A DNA stretch of 64,000 bases. Origin: Pseudoxanthomonas kalamensis DSM 18571. GTDB taxonomy: Bacteria > Pseudomonadota > Gammaproteobacteria > Xanthomonadales > Xanthomonadaceae. The stretch is taken from assembly GCF_010211745.1 (NCBI RefSeq), contig NZ_PDWQ01000004.1, forward strand, positions 248,001-312,000, given 5' to 3'. Below, piece by piece: positions 10,687 to 21,753 of this stretch (positions are counted from its first letter, which is position 1; every line of letters begins with the position of its first letter). The translations under genes and the position numbers were made by a program. The notes under the pieces were generated by a model, which was not told the DNA's origin, searched no databases, and saw only the letters and a list, made by a program, of their open reading frames with translations.

Positions 10687-11993
10687 CGGTCCACCTCACC
10701 GAATACCAGATCGTAAGTGCCGATCATCGCCACCACGTCAGGCAGCATGTGCCCGCGGACAATGGCGTCCATCGACGACAGATGGGCGAAGCCCGGCGCG
10801 CGCAGGTGCACGCGGAACGGCTTGTTGGCGCCATCGGAAACCAGATAGCAGCCGAACTCGCCCTTCGGCGCCTCGACCGCGGCATAGGTCTCGCCGGCCG
10901 GCACGCAATAGCCTTCGCTGAACAGCTTGAAGTGGTGGATCAGCGCTTCCATGTCGTCCTTCATGTCCGCGCGCTTGGGCGGCGCAACCTTGAAGTTATC
11001 GACGATCACCGGACCGGGATTGGCCTTCAGCCACTTCACGCACTGGCCGATGATGCGGATCGACTGGCGCATCTCGGCCACCCGCACCAGATAGCGGTCG
11101 TAACAGTCGCCTTCGACGCCGACCGGAATGTCGAAGTCGACCTCGGCATACTTGGCGTACGGCTGCTTCTTGCGCAGGTCCCACTCGATGCCCGAGCCGC
11201 GCAGCATCACCCCGGTCATGCCCCAGGCCCTGGCCTGCTCCGGGCTGATCACGCCGATGCCGACGGTACGCTGCTTCCATATCCGGTTGTCGGTCAGCAG
11301 GGTTTCGTATTCGTCGAAGCGCTTCGGGAACTGCTCGACCATATCTTCAAGGAAGTCGAGCATGCTGCCTTCGCGGGCAGCGTTCATCTTCTGCAGCGCC
11401 TTGCCCTTGTGCCAGCGTGATTCCTTGTACTTGGGCATGCGGTCCGGCAGGTCGCGATAGACGCCGCCCGGACGGTAATAGGTCGCGTGCATGCGCGCGC
11501 CGCTGACCGCTTCGTAGCAATCCATCAGCTCCTCGCGCTCGCGGAAGCTGTACAGCATCACCGCCATCGCGCCGAGGTCGAGCGCGTTGGAGCCGATCCA
11601 CATCAGGTGGTTGCGGATGCGGGTGATCTCGTCGAACAACGTGCGGATCCACTGCGCGCGCTCGGGCACCTCGATCCCCATCAGGGTCTCGATGGCGCGC
11701 ACGTAGGCGTGTTCGTTGCACATCATCGACACATAGTCGAGGCGATCCATGTAGCCGATCGACTGGTTGAACGGCTTGGATTCGGCCAGTTTTTCGGTCC
11801 CGCGATGCAGCAGTCCGACATGCGGGTCGGCGCGAACCACGGTCTCGCCGTCCATCTCCAGGATCAGGCGCAGCACGCCGTGCGCGGCCGGATGCTGTGG
11901 ACCGAAGTTCATCGTGTAGTTGCGGATCTCCTGCCGCGCCTCGGCCGGGTTGCTGGCGAAGGCGGCGCCGGAAGGCTGGACGTGCGCGTTCAT
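10683..11993 (-). CDS. nuoD: NADH-quinone oxidoreductase subunit D
   Basis: NuoD is the 49-kDa-type subunit that forms much of the quinone site with NuoB. The ATG at 11993 ([20 protein letters not shown]) gives 436 residues and overlaps the nuoC stop as ATGA. The frame is open upstream through nuoC but that part is a shadow. Signatures are [20 protein letters not shown] around residue 30 with its quinone-site histidine, [14 protein letters not shown], and the C-terminal DLVFGEVDR, which matches the family end closely. nuoC and nuoD are separate genes here, not fused as in enterics. Confidence 0.98.
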   Translation of the reverse strand: MNAHVQPSGAAFASNPAEARQEIRNYTMNFGPQHPAAHGVLRLILEMDGETVVRADPHVGLLHRGTEKLAESKPFNQSIGYMDRLDYVSMMCNEHAYVRAIETLMGIEVPERAQWIRTLFDEITRIRNHLMWIGSNALDLGAMAVMLYSFREREELMDCYEAVSGARMHATYYRPGGVYRDLPDRMPKYKESRWHKGKALQKMNAAREGSMLDFLEDMVEQFPKRFDEYETLLTDNRIWKQRTVGIGVISPEQARAWGMTGVMLRGSGIEWDLRKKQPYAKYAEVDFDIPVGVEGDCYDRYLVRVAEMRQSIRIIGQCVKWLKANPGPVIVDNFKVAPPKRADMKDDMEALIHHFKLFSEGYCVPAGETYAAVEAPKGEFGCYLVSDGANKPFRVHLRAPGFAHLSSMDAIVRGHMLPDVVAMIGTYDLVFGEVDR

Positions 11994-12715
11994 TCTGCGC
12001 TCCTGCGCTGGGCGGCTTCGCCGGCCGAGGTTTCGTAGCGAGCGTCGTCGCGGATCACCCGCGGCACGCCCACGCGAGGCTCGACCGAGGTCACCGGCTC
12101 GTACACCACCCGGCCCTTCTGCTCGTCGTAACGCACTTCGACGTTGCCGATCAGCGGGAAGTCCTTGCGGAACGGATGACCGACGAAACCGTAGTCGGTG
12201 AGGATGCGGCGCAGGTCCGGGTGGCCCTCGAAGACGATGCCGTACAGGTCGAAGGTCTCGCGCTCGAACCAGTTGGCGCCCGGCCAGATGTCGGTGACCG
12301 AGGCCACCACCGGCACCTCGTCGTCCGGCGCATAGCAGCGCACGCGCAGGCGGCGATTGTGCTGGTAGGACAGCAGGTGCGCGACCACGGCGAAGCGATG
12401 GTCGCCATCGGCGCCCTGCGGGCGATGCGTCCAGTCGAAGCGACCCGGCCCCTGCCCTTCCACGCCGCGGCTGAAGCCTTCCGAGGACACGTCCGAGGTA
12501 TCCCACTCGGCGCTGCCGTAACCCAGGTAATCGACGCCGCAGACATCGACCAGTTGCTCGAAGCCGAATTCGTCGCGCAGCGCCAGGCAGGTGGCGTGCC
12601 ATTGCGCCGGCGGCACTTCCAGGGTGACCTCGCCGCGCGGCAGGACCACGCCTGGCACCGCTTCCGGAAAGCGGACGCGCAACTGCTCGATGAAGTCTGG
12701 GGCTTGCTCTGCCAT
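11990..12715 (-). CDS. nuoC: NADH-quinone oxidoreductase subunit C
   Basis: NuoC is the 30-kDa-type structural subunit of the peripheral arm. It has 241 residues. The family signature is in the middle ([20 protein letters not shown], about 151-170) followed by [17 protein letters not shown]. The C-terminus ([19 protein letters not shown]) is like that of other proteobacterial NuoC proteins. It lies 40 bp after nuoB, the widest gap within the operon, and overlaps nuoD by four bases. Confidence 0.97.
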   Translation of the reverse strand: MAEQAPDFIEQLRVRFPEAVPGVVLPRGEVTLEVPPAQWHATCLALRDEFGFEQLVDVCGVDYLGYGSAEWDTSDVSSEGFSRGVEGQGPGRFDWTHRPQGADGDHRFAVVAHLLSYQHNRRLRVRCYAPDDEVPVVASVTDIWPGANWFERETFDLYGIVFEGHPDLRRILTDYGFVGHPFRKDFPLIGNVEVRYDEQKGRVVYEPVTSVEPRVGVPRVIRDDARYETSAGEAAQRRSAE

Positions 12716-12755
12716 GGGGGCGTGGCGTGCTCTGTCGTCAGTGAATGGGGAAGGA

Positions 12756-13310
12756 TCAGCGGGCGATGGTCTGGGTTCGCCAGATCTTCTTCTGCAACTG
12801 CAGGATGCCGTACACTAGCGCCTCGGCCGTCGGCGGGCAGCCCGGGATGTACACGTCGACCGGTACCACGCGGTCGCAGCCGCGCACCACCGAATACGAA
12901 TAGTGGTAGTAGCCGCCACCGTTGGCGCAGCTGCCCATCGAAATGACCCACTTCGGGTCCGGCATCTGGTCGTAGACCTTGCGCAGCGCCGGAGCCATCT
13001 TGTTGACCAGGGTGCCGGCCACGATCATCACGTCGGACTGGCGCGGCGACGGACGGAACACCACGCCGTAGCGGTCCAGATCCAGGCGCGAAGCGCCGGC
13101 ATGCATCATCTCGACCGCGCAACAGGCCAGACCGAAGGTCATCGGCCACATCGAACCGGTACGCGCCCAGTTCATCAGCGCATCGACGCTGGTGGTCACG
13201 TAGCCCTTTTCCAGCAGCGGGTTGTCGCCGGCCGGACGCAGGATGTCGTCGACCCTGCCCTCCGGGTACGGATTGTTGGCCAGGCGGCTGACGGTCTGGA
13301 TCACTCCCAT
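12756..13310 (-). CDS. nuoB: NADH-quinone oxidoreductase subunit B (cluster N2)
   Basis: NuoB holds the terminal 4Fe-4S cluster N2, which reduces quinone. The ATG at 13310 ([20 protein letters not shown]) gives 184 residues; the frame is open well upstream, but that sequence is nuoA in another frame. The cluster ligands are visible in [13 protein letters not shown] around residue 60, [18 protein letters not shown] around 125, and [14 protein letters not shown] near 155. The start overlaps the end of nuoA by 10 bp. Confidence 0.98.
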   Translation of the reverse strand: MGVIQTVSRLANNPYPEGRVDDILRPAGDNPLLEKGYVTTSVDALMNWARTGSMWPMTFGLACCAVEMMHAGASRLDLDRYGVVFRPSPRQSDVMIVAGTLVNKMAPALRKVYDQMPDPKWVISMGSCANGGGYYHYSYSVVRGCDRVVPVDVYIPGCPPTAEALVYGILQLQKKIWRTQTIAR

Positions 13311-13657
13311 TCGAGCGCCCCTTTCTTCCATACGTAGATGAAGCCGAGGAACAGCATGCCCACGAACAGGGCCATGGTGACCAGGGCGCGCGCGCCGAGT
13401 TCCTGGAACACCAGGGTCCAGGGCACGATGAAGATGATTTCCAGGTCGAAGACGATGAACTGGATGGCGATCAGGTAATAGCGCACGTCGAACTTCATGC
13501 GCGCGTCTTCGAAGGCGTCGAAGCCGCATTCGTACGGCGACAGCTTTTCCATGCCGGGACGGCGCGGGCCGATCAGGCGGCCGATCACCATCAGGGCGAT
13601 GCCGATCCCGGTGGCGACGATCAGGAACAACAGGGTGGGCAGGTAATTGGCCAGCAC
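13301..13657 (-). CDS. nuoA: NADH-quinone oxidoreductase subunit A
   Basis: NuoA is a three-helix membrane subunit of complex I and the first gene of the operon. The best start is a GTG at 13657 (reads [20 protein letters not shown]), giving 118 residues, the family norm; there is no in-frame ATG nearby that leaves the first helix intact. Conserved features are [20 protein letters not shown] around residues 37-56 and [10 protein letters not shown] around 72. An AGAG stretch before the GTG is a weak ribosome site. A candidate promoter lies about 160 bp upstream. Confidence 0.94.
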   Translation of the reverse strand: MLANYLPTLLFLIVATGIGIALMVIGRLIGPRRPGMEKLSPYECGFDAFEDARMKFDVRYYLIAIQFIVFDLEIIFIVPWTLVFQELGARALVTMALFVGMLFLGFIYVWKKGALEWE

Positions 13658-13814
13658 GCTTGGTTCTCTGGAGATGGATGACCTGTGAGCCCGGCCGATT
13701 CGCGCCGCGGGCGGACCTCCCAGCCGCACGCCGCACGCATGACGATCGATGCTCGGTGACGCTTCCCTGTCGCTCCGCCCATGCATCGCGGCAGGGCCTC
13801 CCGAGGGACACGCA

Positions 13815-13844
13815 ATTGTAGCGGTTGCCGAACTCCGCAGTAAA
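13815..13844 (-). promoter_or_regulatory. candidate promoter of the nuo operon
   Basis: On the minus strand a TACAAT box (13815-13820) is preceded by TTTACT (13839-13844) with an 18-bp spacer, a good sigma-70 match. It would start transcription near 13808 and leave a leader of about 150 nt before nuoA. This is the only clear signal in the 323 bp between the tRNA gene and nuoA (13658-13980), apart from the terminator listed next. I see no other gene in that stretch. This is inferred from sequence only. Confidence 0.5.
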
Positions 13845-13891
13845 CGTTTGCGGCACATCATTGCCGCATCGATGCGAACCGCACAGCCACG

Positions 13892-13913
13892 AAAAAGCCC
13901 GCCGAAGCGGGCT
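13892..13913 (-). terminator. intrinsic terminator after tRNA-Leu
   Basis: On the minus strand AGCCCGC-TTCG-GCGGGCT forms a perfect 7-bp stem with a stable UUCG-type loop, followed directly by a run of T. It lies about 70 bp after the 3' end of tRNA-Leu and just upstream of the nuo promoter candidate, so it should isolate the secG/tRNA transcript from nuo. Confidence 0.85.
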
Positions 13914-13980
13914 GATGCGTGGTTTTCCGTTCCCGAACGTCGTGAAAGGAAACCGTTGTTGCGACATGTTCGCAACTGTG

Positions 13981-14065
13981 TGGTGCCCAAGAGGGGACTC
14001 GAACCCCTACGGATCTCTCCGCTACCACCTCAAGGTAGTGCGTCTACCAATTCCGCCACCTGGGC
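13981..14065 (-). tRNA. leuU: tRNA-Leu(GAG)
   Basis: An 85-nt leucine tRNA. The acceptor stem pairs GCCCAGG with CTTGGGC, the D region has GGCGGAATTGGTAGACGC, the T arm reads GGGGTTCGAGTCCCC, and CCA is encoded at the 3' end (13981-13983). A long variable arm (class II) lies between the anticodon and T arms. The anticodon stem-loop is CTACCTTGAGGTGGTAG, giving anticodon GAG, which reads CUC/CUU. Its place right after secG is the same as leuU in many gammaproteobacteria. Confidence 0.96.
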
Positions 14066-14113
14066 AATTCGGGCCGCTGCGCATTGTACCTGCGCGGCGG
14101 AATACTGCGGTTA

Positions 14114-14536
14114 CTACCCGGCCGGCGGCACGTCATCGCCGGCTTCGGGCGCGGCGGGAACCGTGGAATCGGGCGCCGGTGTCGCGGCCGGGGCCGCCGG
14201 TACGCTGGCGGGCGCGCCCTGCAATTCGCCGGCCGCGGGCGCCGGCGCCTCCTGCTGCTGCCCGGCCATGATGCCGAGATCGGCAGCCTGCTGCCCCGGA
14301 CGCGAGCCGTGCGAGGCCTGCCAGGCCATGAACAGGCTGATGCCGAAGAAGACCACCGCCAGCCACTTGGTGCTCTTGGACAGGAAGTTGGACGCGCCGC
14401 GCGCGCCGAATACGGTGCCAGAAGCGCCGGCACCAAAGCCGGAACCGGCCTGCGCGCCGGAGCCGCGCTGCATCAGCACCATGGCGATGATGCCAATTGC
14501 GACCAGCACGTACACCACATTGAGGATCAACATCAT
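14114..14536 (-). CDS. secG: preprotein translocase subunit SecG
   Basis: SecG is the small accessory subunit of the SecYEG translocon in the inner membrane. The start chosen is ATG 14536 (MMLILNVVYVLVAIGIIAMV), giving 140 residues; a second ATG follows at once. Two hydrophobic helices are visible (about 2-20 and 55-75) with the family's [20 protein letters not shown] loop between them. The remaining 60 or so residues are an alanine/proline-rich acidic tail, longer than in Escherichia coli. It follows tpiA by 25 bp and precedes tRNA-Leu. Confidence 0.95.
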   Translation of the reverse strand: MMLILNVVYVLVAIGIIAMVLMQRGSGAQAGSGFGAGASGTVFGARGASNFLSKSTKWLAVVFFGISLFMAWQASHGSRPGQQAADLGIMAGQQQEAPAPAAGELQGAPASVPAAPAATPAPDSTVPAAPEAGDDVPPAG

Positions 14537-14561
14537 GGGTTCGGTTTCCAAATAAGTCCGT

Positions 14562-15326
14562 TCAGCTGCCCGCCTGCCCGGCCATCGCCCGGGCGATGGC
14601 GAGGAAATCCGCCGCCACCAGCGAGGCACCGCCGATCAGGCCGCCATCGACATCGGCCTGCGCGAACAGTTCCGCAGCGTTGTCGGGCTTGACGCTGCCG
14701 CCGTACAGGACCGGCAGCAAACTGGCAATTCTAGCATCATGGGCGGCAAGCTGGCCACGGATCGCCGCGTGCATCTGCTGCGCCTGCTCCGGGCTGGCGG
14801 TGCGTCCGGTGCCGATCGCCCAGACCGGCTCGTAGGCCACCACCGCGCCTTCGAAGCCCTGAACCCCCGACAACGCCAGCACCGGCTCGATCTGCTCGGC
14901 GATCACCGCCTCGGCCCGTCCTCCCTCGCGCTGCTCCAGGGTTTCGCCCACGCACAGGATCGGCACCAGACCGGCATTGCGCGCCGCCTGGAACTTGCGG
15001 GCGACCAGTTCGCTGCTTTCGTGGTGGTATTGCCGGCGTTCGGAATGGCCGACCAGCCCGTAGCGGGCGCCGACGTCGACCAGCATTGCCGCCGACACCT
15101 CGCCGGTATAGGCGCCGCGCTCGTTGGCGCTGACGTCCTGCGCACCGAACGCCAGCGCCCGACCTTCGAAATCCTCGATCAGATCGCCCAGATACGGCAT
15201 CGGCGGCAGGATCGCCACCTCCACCCCGGGCAGCGGCAGGCCTTTGGCCACTTCGCCGACCAGGGCGGTGGCGAAATCCCGGCTACCGTGCAGCTTCCAG
15301 TTTCCGGCTACGATCTTTCTGCGCAT
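14562..15326 (-). CDS. tpiA: triosephosphate isomerase
   Basis: This enzyme interconverts dihydroxyacetone phosphate and glyceraldehyde 3-phosphate in glycolysis and gluconeogenesis. The ATG at 15326 (MRRKIVAGNWKLHGSRDFAT) gives 254 residues; the longer open frame upstream lacks family similarity. Catalytic residues are visible: the lysine in GNWKLHG, the histidine in VGHSERR near residue 96, and the glutamate in AYEPVWAIGTG near 168. The phosphate-binding loop VLYGGSVKPDNA is present near the end. Confidence 0.98.
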   Translation of the reverse strand: MRRKIVAGNWKLHGSRDFATALVGEVAKGLPLPGVEVAILPPMPYLGDLIEDFEGRALAFGAQDVSANERGAYTGEVSAAMLVDVGARYGLVGHSERRQYHHESSELVARKFQAARNAGLVPILCVGETLEQREGGRAEAVIAEQIEPVLALSGVQGFEGAVVAYEPVWAIGTGRTASPEQAQQMHAAIRGQLAAHDARIASLLPVLYGGSVKPDNAAELFAQADVDGGLIGGASLVAADFLAIARAMAGQAGS

Positions 15327-15408
15327 CAGACCAATTCCCGTCCAGTAAGGCCCGCAAGGATAGCCGATGCTCCCTGCCGGCCTGCAGGACCGACCCGAAG
15401 GAACCCGC

Positions 15409-16203
15409 ATGTCCCAACCCGGCTATGCCCTGATCACCGGCGCCTCCAGCGGCATCGGCATGGAAATCGCCCGCGAATACGCTTCCCGCGGCGTACCGCT
15501 GATCCTGACCGCGCGCCGCCTGGACCGCCTGCAACGGTTGGCGGACGAATTGAGGCCTGCTGTGCCGGTGGAAGTCATCGTCGCCGACCTCTCCGACCCG
15601 GCGGCACCGGCCGCGCTGGCGGCCGAGATCGGGCATCGCGGACTGGTGGTACGCATCCTGGTCAACAACGCCGGCTACGGGGTACCGGGCCGTTACCTGC
15701 GCAACGACTGGAAGACCCATGCCGATTTCCAGCAGGTGATGATCGCTTCGGTGGCCGAGTTGAGCTGGCGCCTGCTGCCGTCGATCCGCAACGCCGGCGA
15801 CGGCCGCATCCTCAACGTGGCTTCGTTCGCTGCGCTGGTACCGGCCGCCGACGGCCAGACCCTGTACGCGCCGGCGAAAGTCTGGCTGCTGAAATTCAGC
15901 GAGGGGCTGGCGCTGGAGAACGCGGACCGCGGCGTGCACGTCACCGCGCTGTGTCCGGGTTTCACCCGGTCGGAATTCCACGACGTCACCGGCACCCGTT
16001 CGAAGATGCGGGTATCGAAGTCGATGTGGCTGGACGCCGCCGAGGTCGCCCGCTACGGCATCGAGGCCTGCGAGAAAGGCAGGGTGCTGGCCGTGCCTGG
16101 CTGGCGCTACCGCTGGCTGCACGCATTGGTCAAGCTGCTGCCGCATCGAGCGACCCTGGCGCTGATGGCGAGGAACTCGCGCAAGGTACGGCCGCTGGAC
16201 TGA
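15409..16203 (+). CDS. short-chain dehydrogenase/reductase (SDR) of unknown substrate
   Basis: A classical SDR oxidoreductase of 264 residues, probably NADP-dependent. The cofactor motif TGASSGIGMEIA begins near residue 9, NNAGYG follows near 86, and the catalytic serine and the YxxxK pair are seen in NVASFAAL and YAPAK (about 138-156). The ATG at 15409 was chosen because GAAGGAA lies 6-8 bases upstream and the cofactor motif then sits at the usual distance. It is divergent from tpiA with an 82-bp gap. The substrate cannot be told; DltE-type proteins of this family occur widely in Xanthomonadaceae. Confidence 0.9.
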   Translation: MSQPGYALITGASSGIGMEIAREYASRGVPLILTARRLDRLQRLADELRPAVPVEVIVADLSDPAAPAALAAEIGHRGLVVRILVNNAGYGVPGRYLRNDWKTHADFQQVMIASVAELSWRLLPSIRNAGDGRILNVASFAALVPAADGQTLYAPAKVWLLKFSEGLALENADRGVHVTALCPGFTRSEFHDVTGTRSKMRVSKSMWLDAAEVARYGIEACEKGRVLAVPGWRYRWLHALVKLLPHRATLALMARNSRKVRPLD

Positions 16204-16230
16204 GGCACGCGCAGCGGAGCGGCGTGCGAA

Positions 16231-16256
16231 GGTATCGCGGCTTACGCCGCTCCTAC
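16231..16256 (-). repeat. GTAG-type REP palindrome at the end of the oxygenase gene
   Basis: On the minus strand the sequence starts GTAGGAGCGGCGTAAGCCGC and continues GATACC. It is the same core as the inverted pair at 28721-28792. The palindrome centre is GCGGC-GTAA-GCCGC. It lies between convergent genes, and its leading GTAG supplies the TAG stop of the oxygenase gene. Confidence 0.85.
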
Positions 16257-17191
16257 TTCAGCTTGATTTCGCGAAGGCGCTCTTCCAGATAGCCCTGCGC
16301 GGTGATCGGCTGCGGGTAGCGGCTGGGGTTGTCGGCGCTGATGCAGGACGGCAGCACGTCGATCAGGAAGTCCGGGTTGGGGTGCAGAAAGAACGGCACC
16401 GAATAGCGCGGCTTGCGCGCCTGTTCGCCCGGCGGGTTGACCACGCGATGGATGGTCGACGGATACACGTGGTTGGTCAGCCGCTGCAGCATGTCGCCGA
16501 TGTTGACCACGATGGTGTCGGCGTCGGAGGTGAACGGCACCCACTCGCCCTCGTGCGAACGCACTTCCAAGCCGGCCGCGCTGGCGCCGACCAGCAGGGT
16601 GATCAGGTTGATGTCGCCATGCGCGCCGGCGCGCACGTTGGGGATGTCGTCGGCGGTGATCGGCGGATAGTGGATCGGGCGCAGGATCGAGTTACCGTGG
16701 TCGGTCTTGTCGGCAAACCAGTTCTCGGGCAGGCCGATGTGCAACGCCAGCGCCGACAGCACCCGCGACCCCAATGCGTCCAGCGCCTGGTACAGGCCGT
16801 AGCCGTGTTCGCGGAACCCCGGCACTTCTTCCGGCCACAGGTTGGCCGGCATGAATTCGCGGTACTTCGAATCGTCGGCGATCTCGCGGCCGATGTGCCA
16901 GAACTCCTTGAGGTCGAAGTGCTTGGAGTCCTTGGCCGTTTCCACCCCGAACGGGGTATAGCCACGCGCGCCGCCGCTGCCGTGCACGTGGTACTTCATC
17001 TTCACCGCTTCGGGCAGGGCGAAGAACGCCTTGAACACGTCGTAGGCCGCGTCGATTTCCGCCTGCGGGATACCGTGATTGCGGATGCCGGCGAAACCCC
17101 ACTCCCGGTACGCCGCGCCCAGTTCGGCCACGAAAGCCTCGCGGTCGCTGTCGAATCGGGTGATGTCCAGGGTGGGAATGCGGGCGCTCAT
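16253..17191 (-). CDS. 2-oxoglutarate/Fe(II)-dependent oxygenase, isopenicillin-N-synthase-like
   Basis: A 312-residue member of the non-haem iron oxygenase family that includes isopenicillin N synthase, ACC oxidase and gibberellin oxidases. The N-terminal DIOX_N region (IPTLDITRF...WGFAGIRNHGI) and the C-terminal catalytic region are both present. Iron ligands are the histidine and aspartate of AGAHGDINLIT (about 190) and the histidine of YPSTIHRVVNP (about 247); the RYSVPFF arginine/serine pair (about 263) would bind 2-oxoglutarate. Start ATG 17191 opens MSARIPTLDITRF. Many bacteria keep one such gene of unknown substrate; nothing nearby suggests an antibiotic cluster. The stop codon lies in a REP element. 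Confidence 0.92.
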   Translation of the reverse strand: MSARIPTLDITRFDSDREAFVAELGAAYREWGFAGIRNHGIPQAEIDAAYDVFKAFFALPEAVKMKYHVHGSGGARGYTPFGVETAKDSKHFDLKEFWHIGREIADDSKYREFMPANLWPEEVPGFREHGYGLYQALDALGSRVLSALALHIGLPENWFADKTDHGNSILRPIHYPPITADDIPNVRAGAHGDINLITLLVGASAAGLEVRSHEGEWVPFTSDADTIVVNIGDMLQRLTNHVYPSTIHRVVNPPGEQARKPRYSVPFFLHPNPDFLIDVLPSCISADNPSRYPQPITAQGYLEERLREIKLK

Positions 17192-17263
17192 GCGGCTCTG
17201 CTCCGGAAAGGGTTCGAAAGATTCATTCGGCCATGGCCGGCCCGCGGCCGGCATTGATCCGCA

Positions 17264-18628
17264 TCAAGCGGCCGCCGCGGCGCGGACCGCGCCGGCCAGC
17301 GCGTCCAGGGTGGATTGCATCAGCGCATCGTCGTCGGCTTCCACCGTGACCCGCACCACCGGTTCGGTACCGGACGGACGCAGGAAGGCGCGCCCCCTGC
17401 CCTGCACCGCCGCCTGCGCCTGCGCCAGCGCGGCGGCGACATCGGCATCCTCGACCGTGGCCTTGGCGGACGCGCCGTCCAGCCGCACGTTGACCGTGCG
17501 CTGCGGCAGCATCTGCAGCCCGGCCACCGCCTCGCGCAGGCTCTGTCCGTTGCGCTTCAACACCTCCAGCACCTGCAGCGCACTGACGATGCCGTCACCG
17601 GAACTGACCCGGTCCAGGCACAGGATGTGCCCGGACGCCTCGCCGCCGAGGATGCCGTCGCCGTCCACCAGCGCCTGGTGCACGTAGCGGTCGCCGACCT
17701 TGGCGCGCTGGAAGGCGATGCCGCGCTCGGCCAGCGCCTTTTCCAGCCCGTAATTGGTCATCAGCGTGCCGACCACCGGACCGCGCAGGCGGCCGCTGCG
17801 CTGCCAGTCCAGCGCCAGTACATAGATCAGACCGTCGCCATCGACCACCGTGCCCTGGTCGTCGACCAGCAGCACGCGGTCGCCATCGCCGTCGAAGGCG
17901 ATCCCGAGCTCGGCGCCGCTCTCGCGCACCCGCGCGGCCAGCGCTTCGGGATGGGTCGAGCCGACGCCGTCGTTGATGTTCAGTCCGTTCGGCGCCACCC
18001 CGACGGCTTCGACCGTGGCCCCCAGCTCGGCCAGCACGATCGGACCGACCTGGTAGGTGGCGCCGTTGGCGCAGTCGACCACGATCCGCATGCCGTCCAG
18101 GTCGAAGCTGCGCGACACCGAATTCTTGCAGGCCTCGACGTAGCGGCCGATCGCGTCGCGGGTGCGCACCGCCTTGCCCAGCTGCTCCGAGGCCACGGTG
18201 CGGAACGGCTGCTCCAGCGCGGCCTCGATCGACAGCTCGGTGGCGTCGTCGAGCTTCTCGCCCTCGGCCGAGAAGAACTTGATGCCGTTGTCGTGATGCG
18301 GGTTGTGCGAGGCGGAAATGACGATACCGCCGTCGGCACGCAGCGCGCGGGTCAGGTGCGAGACCGCCGGGGTCGGCATCGGCCCCATCAGCTGCACGTC
18401 CACCCCGGCGGCGACCAGCCCGGCTTCCAGCGCCGCCTCGAACATGTAGTTGGAGATACGGGTGTCCTTGCCGATGATCACCAGCGGCTTGCGCCCGCCG
18501 GCGCGTGGTGCCGCCGCGGTCAGCGCATGGCCGTAGGCATTGCCCAGCCGCAGCATGAAGTCGGCCGAAATCGGGCCTTCGCCCACGCGTCCGCGGATGC
18601 CGTCGGTGCCGAAGTATTTCCTGCTCAT
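17264..18628 (-). CDS. glmM: phosphoglucosamine mutase
   Basis: GlmM converts glucosamine 6-phosphate to glucosamine 1-phosphate on the way to UDP-GlcNAc for peptidoglycan and lipid A. It has 454 residues, the usual size. [20 protein letters not shown] opens the protein, the phosphoserine loop [17 protein letters not shown] lies near residue 105, the metal loop [12 protein letters not shown] near 247, and the C-terminal [14 protein letters not shown] near 424. It follows accD by 45 bp in the same direction. TtcG-type starts upstream were not considered because [10 protein letters not shown] is the invariant family start. Confidence 0.98.
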   Translation of the reverse strand: MSRKYFGTDGIRGRVGEGPISADFMLRLGNAYGHALTAAAPRAGGRKPLVIIGKDTRISNYMFEAALEAGLVAAGVDVQLMGPMPTPAVSHLTRALRADGGIVISASHNPHHDNGIKFFSAEGEKLDDATELSIEAALEQPFRTVASEQLGKAVRTRDAIGRYVEACKNSVSRSFDLDGMRIVVDCANGATYQVGPIVLAELGATVEAVGVAPNGLNINDGVGSTHPEALAARVRESGAELGIAFDGDGDRVLLVDDQGTVVDGDGLIYVLALDWQRSGRLRGPVVGTLMTNYGLEKALAERGIAFQRAKVGDRYVHQALVDGDGILGGEASGHILCLDRVSSGDGIVSALQVLEVLKRNGQSLREAVAGLQMLPQRTVNVRLDGASAKATVEDADVAAALAQAQAAVQGRGRAFLRPSGTEPVVRVTVEADDDALMQSTLDALAGAVRAAAAA

Positions 18629-18673
18629 CGATCCTGTTCCTGTGCTTGACCTGGTGCCGCGCTCGCCGCGCGA

Positions 18674-19564
<891 letters not shown>

Positions 19565-19635
19565 GTACGCGCCAACTCTCGTTCAGGTAGGCCGACAACG
19601 GCAACGTGTCAGTTTAGCCTACCTGTCTGATGGCG

Positions 19636-20435
19636 CTAGCCGTCCAGCGCGGCACGCAGCGGCGCCAGGAAGGCGAGCGCGTGCGCTGCCGCTTGGTCCG
19701 GGGCGGTCGCCTCGGCCAGCACGCTGACCAGGGCGCTGCCGACCACCACGCCGTCGGCATCGGCCGCCATTGCCTTCGCGCTAGCGGCATCGCGGATACC
19801 GAACCCGGCCACCACCGGCGCCGCGCTGGCGCGGCGGATGTCGCGCAGGCGCGCCGACGCGGCCTGGGTATCGAGCCGGTCGGAAGCGCCGGTCACGCCG
19901 GCGAAACTGACGTAGTACAGGTAGCCCTGCGCCTGCCGGCATAGCATCTCCAGCCGCGTCGGCGTGGTCGTCGGTGCCGCCAGCAGGATCAGATCGATGC
20001 CTTGCGCGGTGAACGCCGTACGGTAGTCGTCCGCTTCTTCCGGCGGCAGGTCGACCAGCAGCATGCCGTCCACGCCCGCTTCGGCGGCCTCGACAGCGAA
20101 GCGGGCGGCGCCATGGATCTCGACCGGGTTCAGGTAGCCCATCAACACCACCGGGGTGGCAGCGTCGCGCTGGCGGAATTCGGCCACCACGCGCAGCACG
20201 AAGCCGAGCCCGGCCCCGCGTTGCAGCGCGCGCTCGGAACTGCGCTGGATGGCGGGTCCGTCGGACATCGGATCGGAGAACGGCACGCCCAGTTCGATCA
20301 CGTCGGCGCCGGCCTCGACCAGCGCGTGCATCACCGGCACGGTTGCCTGCAGCGAAGGGTCGCCGGCGGTGACGAACGGGATCAAGGCCTTGCGACCGGC
20401 AGCTTTCAGTTCGGCGAATCGGGTATCGATGCGGC

Positions 20436-20439
<4 letters not shown>
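19636..20439 (-). CDS. trpA: tryptophan synthase alpha chain
   Basis: TrpA cleaves indole-3-glycerol phosphate to indole and glyceraldehyde 3-phosphate and hands indole to TrpB. The start is a GTG at 20439 (reads [20 protein letters not shown]), overlapping the trpB stop as GTGA, and gives 267 residues. The catalytic glutamate is in [16 protein letters not shown] near 49 and the catalytic aspartate in [10 protein letters not shown] near 130. Translation is probably coupled to trpB. Confidence 0.97.
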
Positions 20440-21653
<1,214 letters not shown>

Positions 21654-21720
21654 CGATACACACTGGACCGCCTCATGACAGTGCACACTTTATCGCACAG
21701 GTCATGCAGGGGAAATCGAC

Positions 21721-21735
21721 AATTTCAGACAAATT
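21721..21735. promoter_or_regulatory. candidate TrpI (LysR-type) binding site
   Basis: AATTTCAGACAAATT is a perfect 5-5-5 dyad (AATTT-N5-AAATT) with the T-N11-A pattern of LysR-family sites. It lies in the 100-bp trpB/trpI intergenic region, which is markedly A+T-rich, 19 bp before the trpI start. LysR regulators usually bind so as to repress themselves and activate the divergent operon. On the trpB side I see a poor -35 and only a loose GATAAA-type -10, in keeping with an activated promoter. Confidence 0.45.
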
Positions 21736-21753
21736 AGTGAATAAATATCACAC

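Noticed and set aside
14041-14110. Second tRNA gene near tRNA-Leu
   Set aside because: Only one cloverleaf can be folded; the remaining bases are the short secG-tRNA spacer.
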